From: Pseudomonas fontis
Lineage (GTDB): Bacteria > Pseudomonadota > Gammaproteobacteria > Pseudomonadales > Pseudomonadaceae
Assembly: GCF_028656955.1 (NCBI RefSeq)
Contig: NZ_JAMDGY010000065.1
Span: 1 to 64,000 of the forward strand
Direction: 5' to 3'
DNA: 64,000 nucleotides
A program made the translations under genes and the position numbers. Each line of letters opens with the position of its first letter. The first letter of the stretch is position 1. This document shows, one piece after another, positions 53,747-62,403 of the stretch. The notes under the pieces were generated by a model. That model made no database searches. It saw nothing but the letters and a program-made list of their open reading frames with translations, and was not told the origin of the DNA.

Positions 53747-53766
53747 GGCCACCGCTTGCGGTGGCC
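53747..53766 (+). promoter_or_regulatory. Tight hairpin between hemO and the YbaN-like gene
   Basis: GGCCACCGC and GCGGTGGCC are perfect inverted repeats around TT. There is no T run, so it is more likely an mRNA 3'-end or stability element than a full terminator. Confidence 0.5.
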
Positions 53767-53793
53767 GACATTACCTATGCAGTCAATGAGCCC

Positions 53794-54219
53794 ATGACCC
53801 GCCTACCCGCCTCGAAACTCTCCCGCCTGCTGTTCGGCCTGCTGGCCTACGTGAGCCTGGCCATCGGCCTGGTCGCCATCGTCGTGCCCGGCCTGCCCAC
53901 CACTGAATTCATCCTCCTCGCCGCCTGGGCCGCTACCCGCAGTTCGCCGCGCCTGAGCGCCTGGCTGGAAAACCACCGATTGTTCGGCCCGATCCTCAGC
54001 AACTGGCGCAACGGCAAGCTGATCCAGCGCCGTGCCAAGGTCAGCGCCACCATCAGCATGCTGCTGTGTGCCGGGGTCATGCTGGCGTTCCTCGACCATC
54101 GCTGGCCGGTATTTCTGGCCATTGGCGGCATGACATTGGGCAACCTGTGGATCTGGTCACGCCCGGAACCCGTACCGCAGAGCACCGCCGACCGCTCATC
54201 GGCGAGCATTAACGGTTAA
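53794..54219 (+). CDS. YbaN-like (DUF454) small inner-membrane protein
   Basis: This encodes 141 residues with hydrophobic segments near 14-38 and 84-118 and the DUF454 pattern IVVPGLPTTEFILLAAW followed by NHRLFGPIL. Function of the family is unknown. The start is uncertain: ATG 53794 is preferred over GTG 53761, which lies in the hairpin. It follows hemO by 58 bases and may be part of the heme-use operon. Confidence 0.8.
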   Translation: MTRLPASKLSRLLFGLLAYVSLAIGLVAIVVPGLPTTEFILLAAWAATRSSPRLSAWLENHRLFGPILSNWRNGKLIQRRAKVSATISMLLCAGVMLAFLDHRWPVFLAIGGMTLGNLWIWSRPEPVPQSTADRSSASING

Positions 54220-54318
54220 AGCCATAAAGCCGATGACCTTATATCGCTAAATGGACGCAGCGAGTCGAGCCACCTCGGCTCGGTCAGCTATTGGCCACGT
54301 CCCTTTGCGAGTACGTCC

Positions 54319-56445
54319 ATGTTCGACACGCTCTCCATCCGCCTGAAAATCGTCCTGCTCTCCGGCCTCTGCCTGCTTGGCGTGGTCAGCCTCGTGGTCG
54401 GCATCAACCTCTACCAGTCCAGCCAGACCGACCAGCAAGTCGGCGAGGCCAGCAGCGCCATGCTCACGCGCAATGTGCAGGCCCTGCTGCAAGCACGCGC
54501 TGGCGAAAAAGCCGAGATGCTGCGCCGCACCTTCAGTGACAGCGAAACCCTGATCACCGCCCTCGCCGACCAGGTACAAGACCTGCAAAAGCTCGCCAGC
54601 AGCCGTGGCTTGCCCGCGGCCGACCTGCGCGAAGCGGTCAACCAGGCCCTGGCCACCACGTTCAAGCGCAACCCGGATGTCCTCGGCGTGTGGATGGCAT
54701 TCGAGCCCAACGCCCTGGACAGCCACGACAGCGAATTCGTCAACGACGCGGCACGCCTGAGCAACGAAAGTGGCCGCTTCGCCAGCTACTGGAGCCGCGC
54801 CCAGGGCCAGGCACTGAACACCGTGATCAGCGACGTGGACCTGGCCAAGACCGAGATCAACCTCAGCGGCACGCCCTACAACATCTGGTTCACCTGCTCG
54901 CGCAACAGCGCCCGGCCGTGCCTGCTGGAGCCCTACTCCGACACCGTCGGCGGCAAGCAGATGCTGATGACCAGCATCACCGTGCCCTTGCTGCAAAACG
55001 GCAAGGTGATCGCCGTGGCCGGGGTCGATATCTCCCTCGACGCACTGCAGGCGGCTGCGGCCAAGGCCCAGCAGGAACTCTTCGACGGTGCCGGGCACCT
55101 GCTGATCGTGTCCCCCAGCGGCCTGCTGGCGGCCAATAGCAACGAAGCCGGCAAGGTCGGCAAGCACATCGGCCAGGAGGGGCAACAGGCCCTGCAGAAG
55201 CTCGCCAGCGGTCAGCCGCAGGTACTGGAGCAAGGTGACACCGTACTCGCGCTGTACCCGGTGCAGCCGATCAATGACAGCAAGGCCTGGGGCATTCTCA
55301 TCGACCTGCCGCGCCATGTGCTGCTGGCTGACGCCATCAACCTGCAAAACATGCTCGACGAAGCGCGCACTAGCGGCACCCTGAAGGTCGTGCTGTTCGC
55401 CGTCGTTGCCGGCCTGGTGGGCCTGCTGCTGATGTGGCTGACCGCCACTGGCGTAACCCGTCCGCTGAACACCGTGGCAAGCATGCTCGAAGACATCGCC
55501 AGCGGTGACGGCGACCTCACCCAGCGCCTGCGCTACGCCCGCCAGGACGAGTTGGGGCGCCTTACCAGCGGCTTCAACCGTTTCCTCGACAAGCTGCAGC
55601 CGACAGTTGCGCAGATCAAGCAGAGCATCACCCAGGCCCGCGCCACGGCCGATCAGTCATCGGAAATCGCCCGCCGTACCAGCGACGGCATGCAGGTGCA
55701 GTTCCGTGAGATCGACCAGGTGGCAACCGCCTCCAATGAAATGAGCGCCACCGCCCATGACGTCGCCAACAGTGCCGCGAGCGCCGCCGATGCGGCGCGG
55801 GGAGCGGACCGCTCGGCCAAAGACGGCATGGCCATCATCGAGCGCAGTACCCGCGACATCACCCTGCTGGCTGAGGAAGTGAGCAAGGCGGTTGGCGAGG
55901 TGGAGACCCTGGCGGCCAACAGCGAGCAGATCGGTTCGGTGCTGGAGGTGATCCGCAGCATTGCCGAGCAGACCAACCTGCTGGCGCTCAATGCGGCAAT
56001 CGAGGCGGCGCGTGCCGGTGAGAGCGGGCGTGGCTTTGCCGTGGTTGCCGACGAGGTGCGCAACCTGGCCAAGCGTACCCAGGATTCGGTGGAGGAAATC
56101 CGCCTGGTGATCGAGCGTATCCAGAGCAACACCCGTGGCGTGGTGGCGACGATGCATTCCAGCCATGGCAAGGCCCAGGAGAACGCCGGGCAGATTCATC
56201 AGGCGGTGGAAGCGCTGGACCGTATCAGTGAGGCGGTGACGGTGATCAGCGACATGAACCTGCAGATCGCCAGCGCGGCCGAACAGCAGAGTGCGGTGGC
56301 CGAAGAGGTCAACCGCAATGTCTCGGCGATTCGCAGCGTGACTGAAACCCTGACCGGGCAGGCGGCGGAGTCGGCGAAGGTGAGCAATCAGCTCAATGCC
56401 TTGTCGACCCAGCAGATGACGCTGGTTGATCAGTTCAAGGTGTGA
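54319..56445 (+). CDS. Methyl-accepting chemotaxis protein with a dCache sensor
   Basis: This 708-residue inner-membrane receptor has membrane helices at about 9-29 and 353-376. Between them is a large periplasmic double-Cache domain (VWMAFEPNALD, GRFASYWSRAQGQ, TSITVPLLQNGKVIAVAGVD). HAMP follows, then a long signalling coiled coil with the invariant tip EQTNLLALNAAIEAARAGE. No C-terminal CheR pentapeptide is seen. The sensor blocks recall the TlpQ/McpU group that bind polyamines and related amines, a guess that needs alignment. No adjacent che genes. Confidence 0.9.
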   Translation: MFDTLSIRLKIVLLSGLCLLGVVSLVVGINLYQSSQTDQQVGEASSAMLTRNVQALLQARAGEKAEMLRRTFSDSETLITALADQVQDLQKLASSRGLPAADLREAVNQALATTFKRNPDVLGVWMAFEPNALDSHDSEFVNDAARLSNESGRFASYWSRAQGQALNTVISDVDLAKTEINLSGTPYNIWFTCSRNSARPCLLEPYSDTVGGKQMLMTSITVPLLQNGKVIAVAGVDISLDALQAAAAKAQQELFDGAGHLLIVSPSGLLAANSNEAGKVGKHIGQEGQQALQKLASGQPQVLEQGDTVLALYPVQPINDSKAWGILIDLPRHVLLADAINLQNMLDEARTSGTLKVVLFAVVAGLVGLLLMWLTATGVTRPLNTVASMLEDIASGDGDLTQRLRYARQDELGRLTSGFNRFLDKLQPTVAQIKQSITQARATADQSSEIARRTSDGMQVQFREIDQVATASNEMSATAHDVANSAASAADAARGADRSAKDGMAIIERSTRDITLLAEEVSKAVGEVETLAANSEQIGSVLEVIRSIAEQTNLLALNAAIEAARAGESGRGFAVVADEVRNLAKRTQDSVEEIRLVIERIQSNTRGVVATMHSSHGKAQENAGQIHQAVEALDRISEAVTVISDMNLQIASAAEQQSAVAEEVNRNVSAIRSVTETLTGQAAESAKVSNQLNALSTQQMTLVDQFKV

Positions 56446-56463
56446 CTGTCCTGCACACCTTTA

Positions 56464-56559
56464 TGTAGCCGCTGCCGACAGGCTGCGCTGGAGTCCGCAT
56501 GGACTCCCAAATGAGGCGCCTGCGTTGCAGGCGAGCGCAGCCTTACGGCAGCGGCTACA
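56464..56559. repeat. 96-base inverted-repeat element, TGTAGCCGCTGCC family
   Basis: It has the same arms as the other two copies, but the interior is reversed: the GGAGTCCGCATGGACTC palindrome comes first and the GCAGGCG module second. Its right end contains the stop codon of the adjacent antiporter gene. Confidence 0.72.
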
Positions 56560-57982
56560 GGCTCAACATTCCGCTGAACAGCCCATACGCGGCCAACCCT
56601 GCACCGATCAGCACCGCAGCGAATATCAACTTTTCCCATGTGGTGAACAGCGGCAAACCCTGCTCATGCTTGGCCCGGGCAAACAACACGACTCCCGGCG
56701 CATACAGCAATGCCGACAACAGCAGGTACTTCAGCCCGCCGGCATACAGCAGCCAGATCGCATACACCAACGCCACCAGCGCCACCAACAGGTCCTTGCG
56801 CCGCGCCCCGGCATGCCCGGCATAGGTCTCCCCTCGCAGCGCCAGCAACACCGCATACGCCGCCGACCACAGGTACGGCACCAGGATCATCGACGACGCC
56901 AGGTAGATCAGGCTGGTGTAGGTCCCCGAAGACACCAGCGTAATCAGCAGGAACAGCTGGATCATCACGTTGGTCAGCCACAACGCATTGGCCGGCACGT
57001 GGTTGGCGTTCTCGCGCGCCAGAAAACGCGGCATGGTCTGGTCGCGGGCCGTGGCAAAGAGGATCTCGGCACACAACAGCGCCCAGGACAGCAACGCCCC
57101 CAGCAGCGAGATCGCCAGGCCAATACTGATCAGCAACGCCCCCCATGGCCCGACGATATGTTCCAGCACTGTCGCCAGCGAAGGGTTCTGCAAGCCCGCC
57201 AGTTCCGGCTGGGTCATCACCCCCAGCGACAACACGTTCACCAGCACCAGCAGCGCCAGCACACCGACAAAGCCAATCACCGTGGCCTTGCCCACGTCCG
57301 AACGCTTCTGCGCTCGCCCCGAATACACGCTGGCGCCCTCGATGCCAATGAACACGAACACCGTCACCAGCATCATGTTGCGCACCTGGTCGAGCACGCT
57401 GCCGAACTTAGGGTTGCTCAGGCCCCAGATGTCACGGGTGAAAATGTCGGCGCGAAAGGCCACGGCGGCAATCACGATGAACATCACCAGCGGCACGATC
57501 TTCGCCACCGTGGTCACCTGGTTGATGAACGCCGCCTCCTTGATGCCGCGCAGCACCAGAAAATGCACCGCCCACAGCAACAGCGAGGCGCAGACGATGG
57601 CAATCGGTGTGTTGCCCTCGCCAAACACCGGGAAGTAAAAGCCCAGGGTGCTGAACAACAACACGAAGTAGCCGACGTTGCCCAGCCAGGCACTGATCCA
57701 GTAGCCCCAGGCGGACGAAAAGCCCATGTACTCGCCAAACCCGGCCTTGGCGTAGGCATACACCCCCGAGTCGAGTTCCGGTTTGCGGTTGGCCAGGGTC
57801 TGGAACACAAACGCCAGGGCCAGCATGCCGATCGCCGTAATCCCCCAGCCAATCAGCACCGCGCCAGCGTCGGCACGCGCAGCCATGTTCTGCGGCAGCG
57901 AGAAGATCCCGCCACCAATCATCGAGCCGACCACCAGCGCGATGAGCGCCCCCAGGCGCAGTTTTTGTCCAGGTTCGGACAT
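56555..57982 (-). CDS. arcD: Arginine/ornithine antiporter (second ArcD-like copy)
   Basis: This 475-residue APC-family transporter has about twelve membrane segments and is nearly collinear with the plus-strand copy at 58426-59853 (same length, GSMIGGGIFSLPQNMA and ANRKP blocks). It probably exchanges arginine for ornithine or a related basic amino acid. The start is ATG 57982, with AGAGGAAG upstream. Its 5' region carries a 12-base perfect inverted repeat (58032-58070). The TAG stop lies inside a repeat element. Confidence 0.9.
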   Translation of the reverse strand: MSEPGQKLRLGALIALVVGSMIGGGIFSLPQNMAARADAGAVLIGWGITAIGMLALAFVFQTLANRKPELDSGVYAYAKAGFGEYMGFSSAWGYWISAWLGNVGYFVLLFSTLGFYFPVFGEGNTPIAIVCASLLLWAVHFLVLRGIKEAAFINQVTTVAKIVPLVMFIVIAAVAFRADIFTRDIWGLSNPKFGSVLDQVRNMMLVTVFVFIGIEGASVYSGRAQKRSDVGKATVIGFVGVLALLVLVNVLSLGVMTQPELAGLQNPSLATVLEHIVGPWGALLISIGLAISLLGALLSWALLCAEILFATARDQTMPRFLARENANHVPANALWLTNVMIQLFLLITLVSSGTYTSLIYLASSMILVPYLWSAAYAVLLALRGETYAGHAGARRKDLLVALVALVYAIWLLYAGGLKYLLLSALLYAPGVVLFARAKHEQGLPLFTTWEKLIFAAVLIGAGLAAYGLFSGMLSL

Positions 57983-58031
57983 GCAGGCTTCCTCTGTTGT
58001 CCCTAGTTTGTAACCTTGGCGATTCACACTG

Positions 58032-58070
58032 AATTAAATATAAGTCACGCGCCCGCGTTTATATTTAATT
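58032..58070. promoter_or_regulatory. Large inverted repeat upstream of the minus-strand antiporter gene
   Basis: AATTAAATATAA (58032-58043) and TTATATTTAATT (58059-58070) are perfect inverted repeats. The 15-base spacer itself contains ACGCG-CC-CGCGT. It lies 50-88 bases before the start codon. The AT-rich arms stand out in this GC-rich genome. It may be an operator or a hairpin in the 5' UTR. Confidence 0.65.
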
Positions 58071-58221
58071 GGCCATAAGACTATAGCTCTCATAACTAGT
58101 ACGTCTATAGGTTGCCAACTAATCGGCAGGTTTTGTGTACACATTCAGGTTATCCAGGCAAATAAGAAAATTTCTCGGTAAAAGGTTGCGCTTCTTCCAA
58201 AACGAACTAGCTTCAATTCTC

Positions 58222-58290
58222 GCAGGTTGACAGAGCGAATGCTCTAAAACGACCTGCAGCTAGCGTTGCACAAGGCTTGCAATGCAGCTG
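58222..58290 (+). promoter_or_regulatory. Two nested hairpins in the leader of the arc operon
   Basis: Hairpin one pairs GCAGGT (58222) with ACCTGC (58252), and AGAGC (58232) with GCTCT (58241) inside it. Hairpin two pairs CAGCT (58257) with AGCTG (58286), and TTGCA (58266) with TGCAA (58278) inside it. The 443 bases from 57983 to 58425 contain no gene; besides these there are a TGTGTACACA palindrome (58134) and two CTATAG copies (58081, 58105). Confidence 0.5.
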
Positions 58291-58425
58291 ACAAGAGCAG
58301 GAAAAGGATCTTTCGACGCCTCACAAGGAGCAACGGAATGTGCCAATGAACTGACCTGCATCAGCTCAAGTCTTCGCAGCTGGATTTACTCTGGCGTCTC
58401 TCTTCTCCTGGAATGGAGTTATCCA

Positions 58426-59853
58426 ATGTCAGACTCTCCCGGAAAACTACGACTGGGTGCCTTAGTCGCACTAGTGGTCGGCTCAATGATTGGTGGTGGT
58501 ATCTTTTCGCTACCACAGAACATGGCCGCCAGCGCCGATGTTGGCGCCGTTCTGATCGGCTGGGGCATCACCGCCATCGGTATGCTGACCCTGGCTTTCG
58601 TGTTCCAAACTTTGGCCAACCGCAAACCTGACCTGGACGGCGGTGTCTACGCCTACGCCAAAGCCGGCTTCGGCGACTATATGGGCTTCTCGTCCGCCTG
58701 GGGGTACTGGATCAGTGCCTGGCTGGGCAACGTCGGCTACTTCGTCCTGCTGTTCAGTACCCTGGGTTATTTCTTCCCGATCTTCGGTGAAGGCAACACC
58801 CCGGCGGCGGTGATCGGCGCGTCGATCCTGCTGTGGGCCGTGCACTTCCTGGTCCTGCGCGGCATCAAGGAAGCCGCCTTCATCAACCTGGTCACCACCG
58901 TGGCCAAGGTCGTGCCGCTGGCGCTGTTCATCCTCATCGCGGTATTCGCCTTCAAGCTGGACATCTTCACCGCCGACATCTGGGGCAGCATGAACCCGGA
59001 CCTGGGCAGCGTGATGAATCAGGTGCGCAACATGATGCTGGTCACCGTCTGGGTGTTCATCGGCATCGAAGGCGCGAGCATCTTCTCGGCCCGTGCTGAA
59101 AAACGCTCGGACGTGGGTAAAGCCACGGTCATCGGCTTCATCACCGTGCTGCTGTTCCTGGTGCTGGTGAACGTGCTGTCGCTGGGCATCATGACTCAAC
59201 CGGAACTGGCCAAACTGCAGAACCCGTCGATGGCGGCCGTGCTTGAGCACGTGGTCGGCCACTGGGGTGCGGTACTGATCAGCGTCGGCCTGATCATCTC
59301 GCTGCTCGGCGCCCTGCTCTCGTGGGTCCTGCTGTGCGCCGAGATCATGTTCGCCGCCGCCAAAGACCACACCATGCCGGAGTTCCTGCGCCGCGAAAAC
59401 GCCAACCACGTACCGGCCAACGCCCTGTGGCTGACCAACGCCATGGTGCAGATCTTCCTGGTCATCACGTTGTTCTCGGCCAGTACCTACCTGTCGCTGA
59501 TCTACCTCGCCACCTCGATGATCCTGGTGCCTTACCTGTGGTCGGCGGCCTATGCCTTCCTGCTGGCGCTGCGTAGCGAAACCTACGAACAGGCCCTGGC
59601 CGAACGCAAGAAAGACCTGATCATCGGCGGCATCGCGCTGATCTACGCCATCTGGCTGCTGTACGCCGGCGGCGTCAAGTACCTGCTCCTTTCGGCCCTG
59701 CTCTATGCCCCTGGCGTGATCCTGTTCGCCAAGGCCAAGCGCGAGGTCGGCCAACCCATTTTTACCAACGTGGAGAAACTGATTTTCGCCCTCGTGGTCA
59801 TCGGCGCCCTGGTGGCGGCCTACGGTCTCTACGACGGCTTCCTGACTCTGTAA
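58426..59853 (+). CDS. arcD: Arginine/ornithine antiporter ArcD
   Basis: This 475-residue inner-membrane antiporter brings in arginine and exports ornithine for the arginine deiminase pathway. It has about twelve helices; LRLGALVALVVGSMIGGGIF opens the first. The start is ATG 58426, with GGAG seven bases upstream. The frame continues open to 58282 but without a ribosome-binding site. It is the first gene of arcDABC and divergent from a second copy. Confidence 0.95.
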   Translation: MSDSPGKLRLGALVALVVGSMIGGGIFSLPQNMAASADVGAVLIGWGITAIGMLTLAFVFQTLANRKPDLDGGVYAYAKAGFGDYMGFSSAWGYWISAWLGNVGYFVLLFSTLGYFFPIFGEGNTPAAVIGASILLWAVHFLVLRGIKEAAFINLVTTVAKVVPLALFILIAVFAFKLDIFTADIWGSMNPDLGSVMNQVRNMMLVTVWVFIGIEGASIFSARAEKRSDVGKATVIGFITVLLFLVLVNVLSLGIMTQPELAKLQNPSMAAVLEHVVGHWGAVLISVGLIISLLGALLSWVLLCAEIMFAAAKDHTMPEFLRRENANHVPANALWLTNAMVQIFLVITLFSASTYLSLIYLATSMILVPYLWSAAYAFLLALRSETYEQALAERKKDLIIGGIALIYAIWLLYAGGVKYLLLSALLYAPGVILFAKAKREVGQPIFTNVEKLIFALVVIGALVAAYGLYDGFLTL

Positions 59854-59885
59854 CCCTCGTATTCGCAATTTGGAGGTAATGAACC

Positions 59886-61142
59886 ATGTCTACAGCAAAA
59901 GAAAAGTACGGCGTCCATTCCGAAGCCGGCAAACTGCGCAAAGTGATGGTTTGCTCCCCAGGCCTGGCACACCAGCGCCTGACACCAAGCAACTGCGACG
60001 AACTGCTGTTCGACGACGTGATCTGGGTAAACCAGGCCAAGCGTGACCACTTCGACTTCGTCACCAAGATGCGTGAACGCGGCATCGAAGTGCTGGAAAT
60101 GCACAACCTGCTGACCGACATCGTCGCCAATCCTGAAGCCCTGAAATGGATTCTCGACCGCAAGATCACCTCGAACACCGTCGGCATCGGCCTGACCAAC
60201 GAAGTACGCAGCTGGCTTGAAGGCCTGGAGCCGCGCCACCTGGCCGAGTTCCTGATTGGCGGCGTCGCCGGCGAAGACATTCCGGAAAGCGAAGGCTCCG
60301 GCGTGATCAAGATGTACCGCGACTACCTGGGCCACTCCAGCTTCCTGCTCGACCCACTGCCCAACACCCAGTTCACTCGCGACACCACCTGCTGGATCTA
60401 CGGCGGCGTGACGCTGAACCCGATGTACTGGCCGGCGCGACGTCAGGAAACCCTGCTGACCACCGCCATCTACAAGTTCCACCCCGAGTTCACCGGTGCC
60501 GACTTTGAAGTCTGGTACGGCGACCCCGACCAGGAACACGGCAAAGCCACCCTGGAAGGCGGCGACGTCATGCCAATCGGCAACGGCGTGGTACTGATCG
60601 GCATGGGCGAGCGCACTTCGCGCCAAGCCATCGGCCAACTGGCGCAATCGCTGTTCGCCAAAGGCGCAGTCGAGAAAGTCGTGGTCGCCGGGCTGCCCAA
60701 ATCCCGCGCGGCGATGCACCTGGACACCGTGTTCAGCTTCTGCGACCGCGACCTGGTCACGGTCTTCCCTGAAGTGGTCAAGGAGATCGTGCCGTTCGTC
60801 ATCCGCCCAGACAGCAGCAAGCCGTATGGCATGGATGTGCGCCGCGAGAACAAGACCTTCATCGAAGTGGTGGCCGAGTCGCTCAACCTCAAGAAGCTGC
60901 GCGTCGTCGAAACCGGTGGCAACAGCTTTGCCGCCGAACGCGAGCAGTGGGATGACGGCAACAACGTGGTGGCCCTGGAGCCAGGCGTGGTCATCGGCTA
61001 CGACCGCAACACCTACACCAACACCCTGCTGCGCAAGGCAGGTGTGGAAGTCATCACCATCAGTGCCGGCGAACTGGGCCGTGGCCGTGGCGGCGGCCAC
61101 TGCATGACCTGCCCTATCGTTCGTGACCCTATCGACTACTAA
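59886..61142 (+). CDS. arcA: Arginine deiminase
   Basis: ArcA hydrolyses arginine to citrulline and ammonia. The 418-residue protein shows DPLPNTQFTRD and EGGDVMPIG near the substrate site, and the nucleophilic cysteine in GGGHCMTCP near the C-terminus (about residue 406). GGAGG precedes the ATG. It starts 32 bases after arcD. Confidence 0.97.
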   Translation: MSTAKEKYGVHSEAGKLRKVMVCSPGLAHQRLTPSNCDELLFDDVIWVNQAKRDHFDFVTKMRERGIEVLEMHNLLTDIVANPEALKWILDRKITSNTVGIGLTNEVRSWLEGLEPRHLAEFLIGGVAGEDIPESEGSGVIKMYRDYLGHSSFLLDPLPNTQFTRDTTCWIYGGVTLNPMYWPARRQETLLTTAIYKFHPEFTGADFEVWYGDPDQEHGKATLEGGDVMPIGNGVVLIGMGERTSRQAIGQLAQSLFAKGAVEKVVVAGLPKSRAAMHLDTVFSFCDRDLVTVFPEVVKEIVPFVIRPDSSKPYGMDVRRENKTFIEVVAESLNLKKLRVVETGGNSFAAEREQWDDGNNVVALEPGVVIGYDRNTYTNTLLRKAGVEVITISAGELGRGRGGGHCMTCPIVRDPIDY

Positions 61143-61211
61143 ACGACCATCACCCCGGCCGCGCCTATCCGGCGCCGGCCGGGACGATCACCGAATCCAA
61201 GGAGAATCATC

Positions 61212-62222
61212 ATGGCGTTCAACATCCACAACCGTAACCTGCTGAGCCTGGAACACCACACCCCTCGCGAGTTGCGCTACCTGCTGGACCTGTCCCGCGA
61301 CCTGAAGCGTGCCAAATACACCGGCACCGAGCAGCAGCACCTCAAAGGCAACAACATTGCGCTGATCTTCGAGAAAACCTCGACGCGCACCCGTTGCGCC
61401 TTCGAAGTGGCGGCCTATGACCAGGGCGCGAACGTCACCTACATCGACCCGAACTCTTCGCAGATCGGTCACAAGGAAAGCATGAAGGACACCGCCCGGG
61501 TACTCGGGCGCATGTATGACGCCATCGAATACCGTGGCTTCAAGCAGGAAATCGTCGAAGAGCTGGCCAAGTTTGCCGGCGTCCCGGTGTTCAACGGCCT
61601 GACCGATGAGTACCACCCGACCCAGATGATCGCCGACGTGCTGACCATGCGTGAGCATGCCGACAAGCCGATCCACGACATCAGCTACGTGTACCTGGGT
61701 GACGCGCGCAACAACATGGGCAACTCGCTGCTGCTGATCGGCGCCAAGCTTGGCATGGACGTGCGTATCTGTGCGCCGAAAGCCCTGTGGCCGCTGGATG
61801 ACCTGGTTGCTCGTTGCAAGAAGTACGCAGAAGAAAGCGGTGCGCGCATCACCCTGACCGAAGACCCGAAAGCGGCGGTCAAGGGCGTCGACTTCATCCA
61901 CACCGACGTCTGGGTGTCCATGGGTGAGCCGGTTGAAGCCTGGGCTGAGCGTATCCAGCAACTGCTGCCGTACCAGGTCAACGCCGAGCTGATGAAAGCC
62001 ACTGGCAACCCACGTACCAAGTTCATGCACTGCCTGCCGGCGTTCCACAACTCCGACACCAAGGTCGGCAAACAGATCGCCGAGCAGTATCCGCACCTGA
62101 AGAACGGCATTGAAGTGACCGACGACGTCTTCGAGTCACCAGCCTGCATCGCCTTCGAGCAAGCGGAAAACCGCATGCACACCATCAAGGCGATCCTGGT
62201 TTCGACGTTGGCTGACCTGTAA
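61212..62222 (+). CDS. arcB: Catabolic ornithine carbamoyltransferase
   Basis: ArcB phosphorolyses citrulline to ornithine and carbamoyl phosphate. The 336-residue protein has the carbamoyl-phosphate loop EKTSTRTRCAFE (about residue 54), the HPTQ-type block EYHPTQMIADVLT, and HCLPAFHN near residue 273. AAGGAG lies upstream of the ATG. Its place after arcA supports the catabolic rather than the biosynthetic isozyme. Confidence 0.96.
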   Translation: MAFNIHNRNLLSLEHHTPRELRYLLDLSRDLKRAKYTGTEQQHLKGNNIALIFEKTSTRTRCAFEVAAYDQGANVTYIDPNSSQIGHKESMKDTARVLGRMYDAIEYRGFKQEIVEELAKFAGVPVFNGLTDEYHPTQMIADVLTMREHADKPIHDISYVYLGDARNNMGNSLLLIGAKLGMDVRICAPKALWPLDDLVARCKKYAEESGARITLTEDPKAAVKGVDFIHTDVWVSMGEPVEAWAERIQQLLPYQVNAELMKATGNPRTKFMHCLPAFHNSDTKVGKQIAEQYPHLKNGIEVTDDVFESPACIAFEQAENRMHTIKAILVSTLADL

Positions 62223-62260
62223 GCACACCCGGGAGCTTACCCCTCCCTGCGGCATCAACC

Positions 62261-62350
62261 CTGTGGGAGCCGGCCTTGCCGGCGATGGGATCAACACCGT
62301 ATCAGCAACTTCGCGGTGCCTGCATCGCTGGCAAGGCCAGCTCCCACAGA
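62261..62350. repeat. REP doublet inside the arc operon
   Basis: A GCCGG-type copy (62261-62286) and a GCTGG-type copy (62324-62350) face each other between arcB and arcC. Confidence 0.87.
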
Positions 62351-62403
62351 GGCTGGCCTCCCAGGCCAAGTGCCCTCTCTCTATTCAGTAAAAGGACATC
62401 ATC

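Noticed and set aside
58282..58425. A 48-residue N-terminal extension of ArcD
   Set aside because: The frame is open, but the ATG at 58282 has no ribosome-binding site and lies in a predicted hairpin. The ATG at 58426 has GGAG at ideal spacing and matches the N-terminus of the other copy.
57983..58425. ANR/FNR box for the arginine deiminase operon
   Set aside because: I looked for TTGAT-N4-ATCAA and close variants upstream of both antiporter genes and saw no acceptable match.
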